Assembly: GCA_003712165.1 (NCBI GenBank)
Contig: RHLH01000001.1
Coordinates: 2,143,575 to 2,207,574, forward strand
From: Phycisphaera sp.
GTDB taxonomy: Bacteria; Planctomycetota; Phycisphaerae; Phycisphaerales; UBA1924
Direction: 5' to 3'
DNA length: 64,000 bases
Translations under genes and position numbers: made by a program
Part shown: in pieces, positions 63,142-64,000 of the stretch
Position numbering within the stretch: the first letter of the stretch is position 1
Layout: each line of letters starts with the position of its first letter
The notes under the pieces: model-generated
Told to the model about the DNA's origin: nothing
The model's input: only the letters and a program-made list of their open reading frames with translations
Database searches by the model: none

Positions 63142-63588
63142 GTGAGCGAGACCGTGTCGGCTATCTCTGCCAACCAGCAACACCAGCCGCTCTACGCCGC
63201 CTTGATGCTCGTGACGGCAGTGTTCGCAAGCGCTTTCGCGTATCTCGCAGCACACCTCTCTGGTGGCACCAACGCCCCAGCGTTGCAAACCGCCGGGCTG
63301 ATTGCGGTGGTGTCTCTCATCGGACTGCTTCCTGTTCTCGTCAAGTCCTCCGAGTACTTCGGGCTCGCGGTGCTTGGCGCTTCTGTCGCCCGCCTGCTGC
63401 TGGCGATGTTCGCGGCGTTCATCCTCACCGAGGTTGGTGGCCTTGCGAACAAGCCCGTCTGGCTCGGTGTCATCGCCGGGGCCGGGCTCTCGCTGATCGT
63501 TGAAACCACCGCAGCGATCATGATCCTCTCATCAATCGAACGCAAGAAGGCCGGCACGACCGGCGCGGAGTCGAGCACGACATGCTGA
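63142..63588 (+). CDS. atpI: AtpI-like membrane protein
   Basis: 148 aa from the GTG at 63142, chosen because the frame upstream is open but lacks family character; other GTG codons (63154) are possible. Four hydrophobic helices (YAALMLVTAVFASAFAYLAAH, LIAVVSLIGLLPVLV, LAVLGASVARLLLAMFAAFI and VWLGVIAGAGLSLIVETTAAIM). The arrangement and place between atpZ and atpB fit AtpI, the c-ring assembly factor. Its stop overlaps atpB by 7 nt. Confidence 0.6.
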   Translation: MSETVSAISANQQHQPLYAALMLVTAVFASAFAYLAAHLSGGTNAPALQTAGLIAVVSLIGLLPVLVKSSEYFGLAVLGASVARLLLAMFAAFILTEVGGLANKPVWLGVIAGAGLSLIVETTAAIMILSSIERKKAGTTGAESSTTC

Positions 63589-64000
63589 ACACGATCTTCT
63601 CCACACTCGCCGCAGCCGACCCGTCTCAGCACGTGTGGAATCACGTGTTCTGGAAATCAGAGGGCGGCTACTGGCTCTGGTCCGGCAACCAGGGCAACCT
63701 CGTGCTCAGCGCGATCATCCTGATCTTCGGCATGAGCTGGGTTGCCAAGCACGTCAAGACCGGTGACATCAGCACCGATGGCTCTGGCGCTTACGTCACT
63801 AAGAACAAGTTCGCACACATGATCGAGGTCATGTGCATCTACCTCCGCGACGAGGTCGCCCAGCCCCTGCTGCACGACCGGACCGCCAAGCTGATGCCGT
63901 TCCTCTGGACGGTGTTCTTCTTCATCCTCGTCAACAACCTTCTCGGGCTCGTCCCGATCATGGACGTGCTGCACCTGCTCGTCCCGGCGTGGAAAGCCGG
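63582..64000 (+). CDS. atpB: F1Fo ATP synthase subunit a (3' truncated by window end)
   Basis: Forms the proton channel with the c-ring. 139 residues are visible. ATG at 63582 overlaps the end of the AtpI-like gene by 7 nt. Seen: NTIFSTLAAADPSQHVWNHV, a first helix LVLSAIILIFGMSWVA, the loop with HMIEVMCIYLRDEVAQPLL, and the start of the second helix FFFILVNNLLGLVPIMD, a block typical of AtpB. The essential C-terminal arginine lies beyond the window. Confidence 0.92.
   Translation, partial: MLNTIFSTLAAADPSQHVWNHVFWKSEGGYWLWSGNQGNLVLSAIILIFGMSWVAKHVKTGDISTDGSGAYVTKNKFAHMIEVMCIYLRDEVAQPLLHDRTAKLMPFLWTVFFFILVNNLLGLVPIMDVLHLLVPAWKA

Overview
The window looks like a chromosomal segment of a GC-rich planctomycete, most likely class Phycisphaerae. 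The evidence is a very large surface protein with the planctomycete LEPR-type N-terminal motif (34084-40344), a secreted protein ending in a PEP-CTERM-like tail (49129-49833), several membrane proteins carrying a Cx2C...CPECG zinc ribbon, FliD/FliS flagellar genes and a dense housekeeping backbone. The taxonomic call is inference; no rRNA or tRNA gene was recognised.

Layout. 1-8000: end of a signal peptide peptidase (sppA), lipB, an MBL-fold hydrolase with an overlapping methyltransferase, rsfS, aroB, then a ParA-type ATPase fused to a C-terminal CBM48/AMPK-like domain, followed by an unrecognised partner. 8000-11100: clpX, a small SHOCT-like membrane protein, an unknown gene and acyP, all on the minus strand. 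11100-15700: a structured non-coding stretch, then dnaG, rpoD and a truncated haemoglobin. 15660-17100: a small accessory patch (DUF899 protein, two zinc-ribbon genes) containing two REP-like inverted-repeat elements. 17100-23100: putA (minus), then ribF, nrnA and an orphan DNA methyltransferase as an overlapping plus-strand set. 23100-28100: a flavin-dependent halogenase-like protein, mnmA, a zinc-ribbon membrane protein and purQ on the minus strand. 28200-33700: DUF1015 gene, a thioredoxin, two tandem CNNM/CorC-type membrane proteins with hscB, and a racemase homologue without its catalytic cysteines.

33700-42200: non-coding leader, giant LEPR protein, terminator, then a DsbD N-domain protein with a redoxin. 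42200-50900: a long RseP-type protease with about four PDZ modules, an alpha/beta hydrolase, deoC, two paralogous zinc-ribbon membrane proteins, an aldehyde dehydrogenase, the PEP-CTERM protein and a half-length aldehyde dehydrogenase homologue. 50900-59600: two membrane proteins, fliD and fliS, holB, an AT-richer lipoprotein gene and sthA. 59700-64000: alaS and the start of an ATP synthase operon (atpZ, an atpI-like gene, atpB cut by the window end).

Functional links. deoC makes acetaldehyde and the aldehyde dehydrogenases next to it could oxidise it. PutA feeds glutamate metabolism. The DsbD-N/redoxin pair suggests envelope thiol chemistry. FliD with FliS forms a flagellar filament module. 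A recurring theme is a -10-like hexamer (TACCCT, TACAAT, TAGAAT and relatives) only 5-8 nt before the start codon of about twelve genes, which suggests leaderless transcripts; other genes have clear GGAGG-type ribosome binding sites. Three AT-richer small genes stand out against the GC-rich background.
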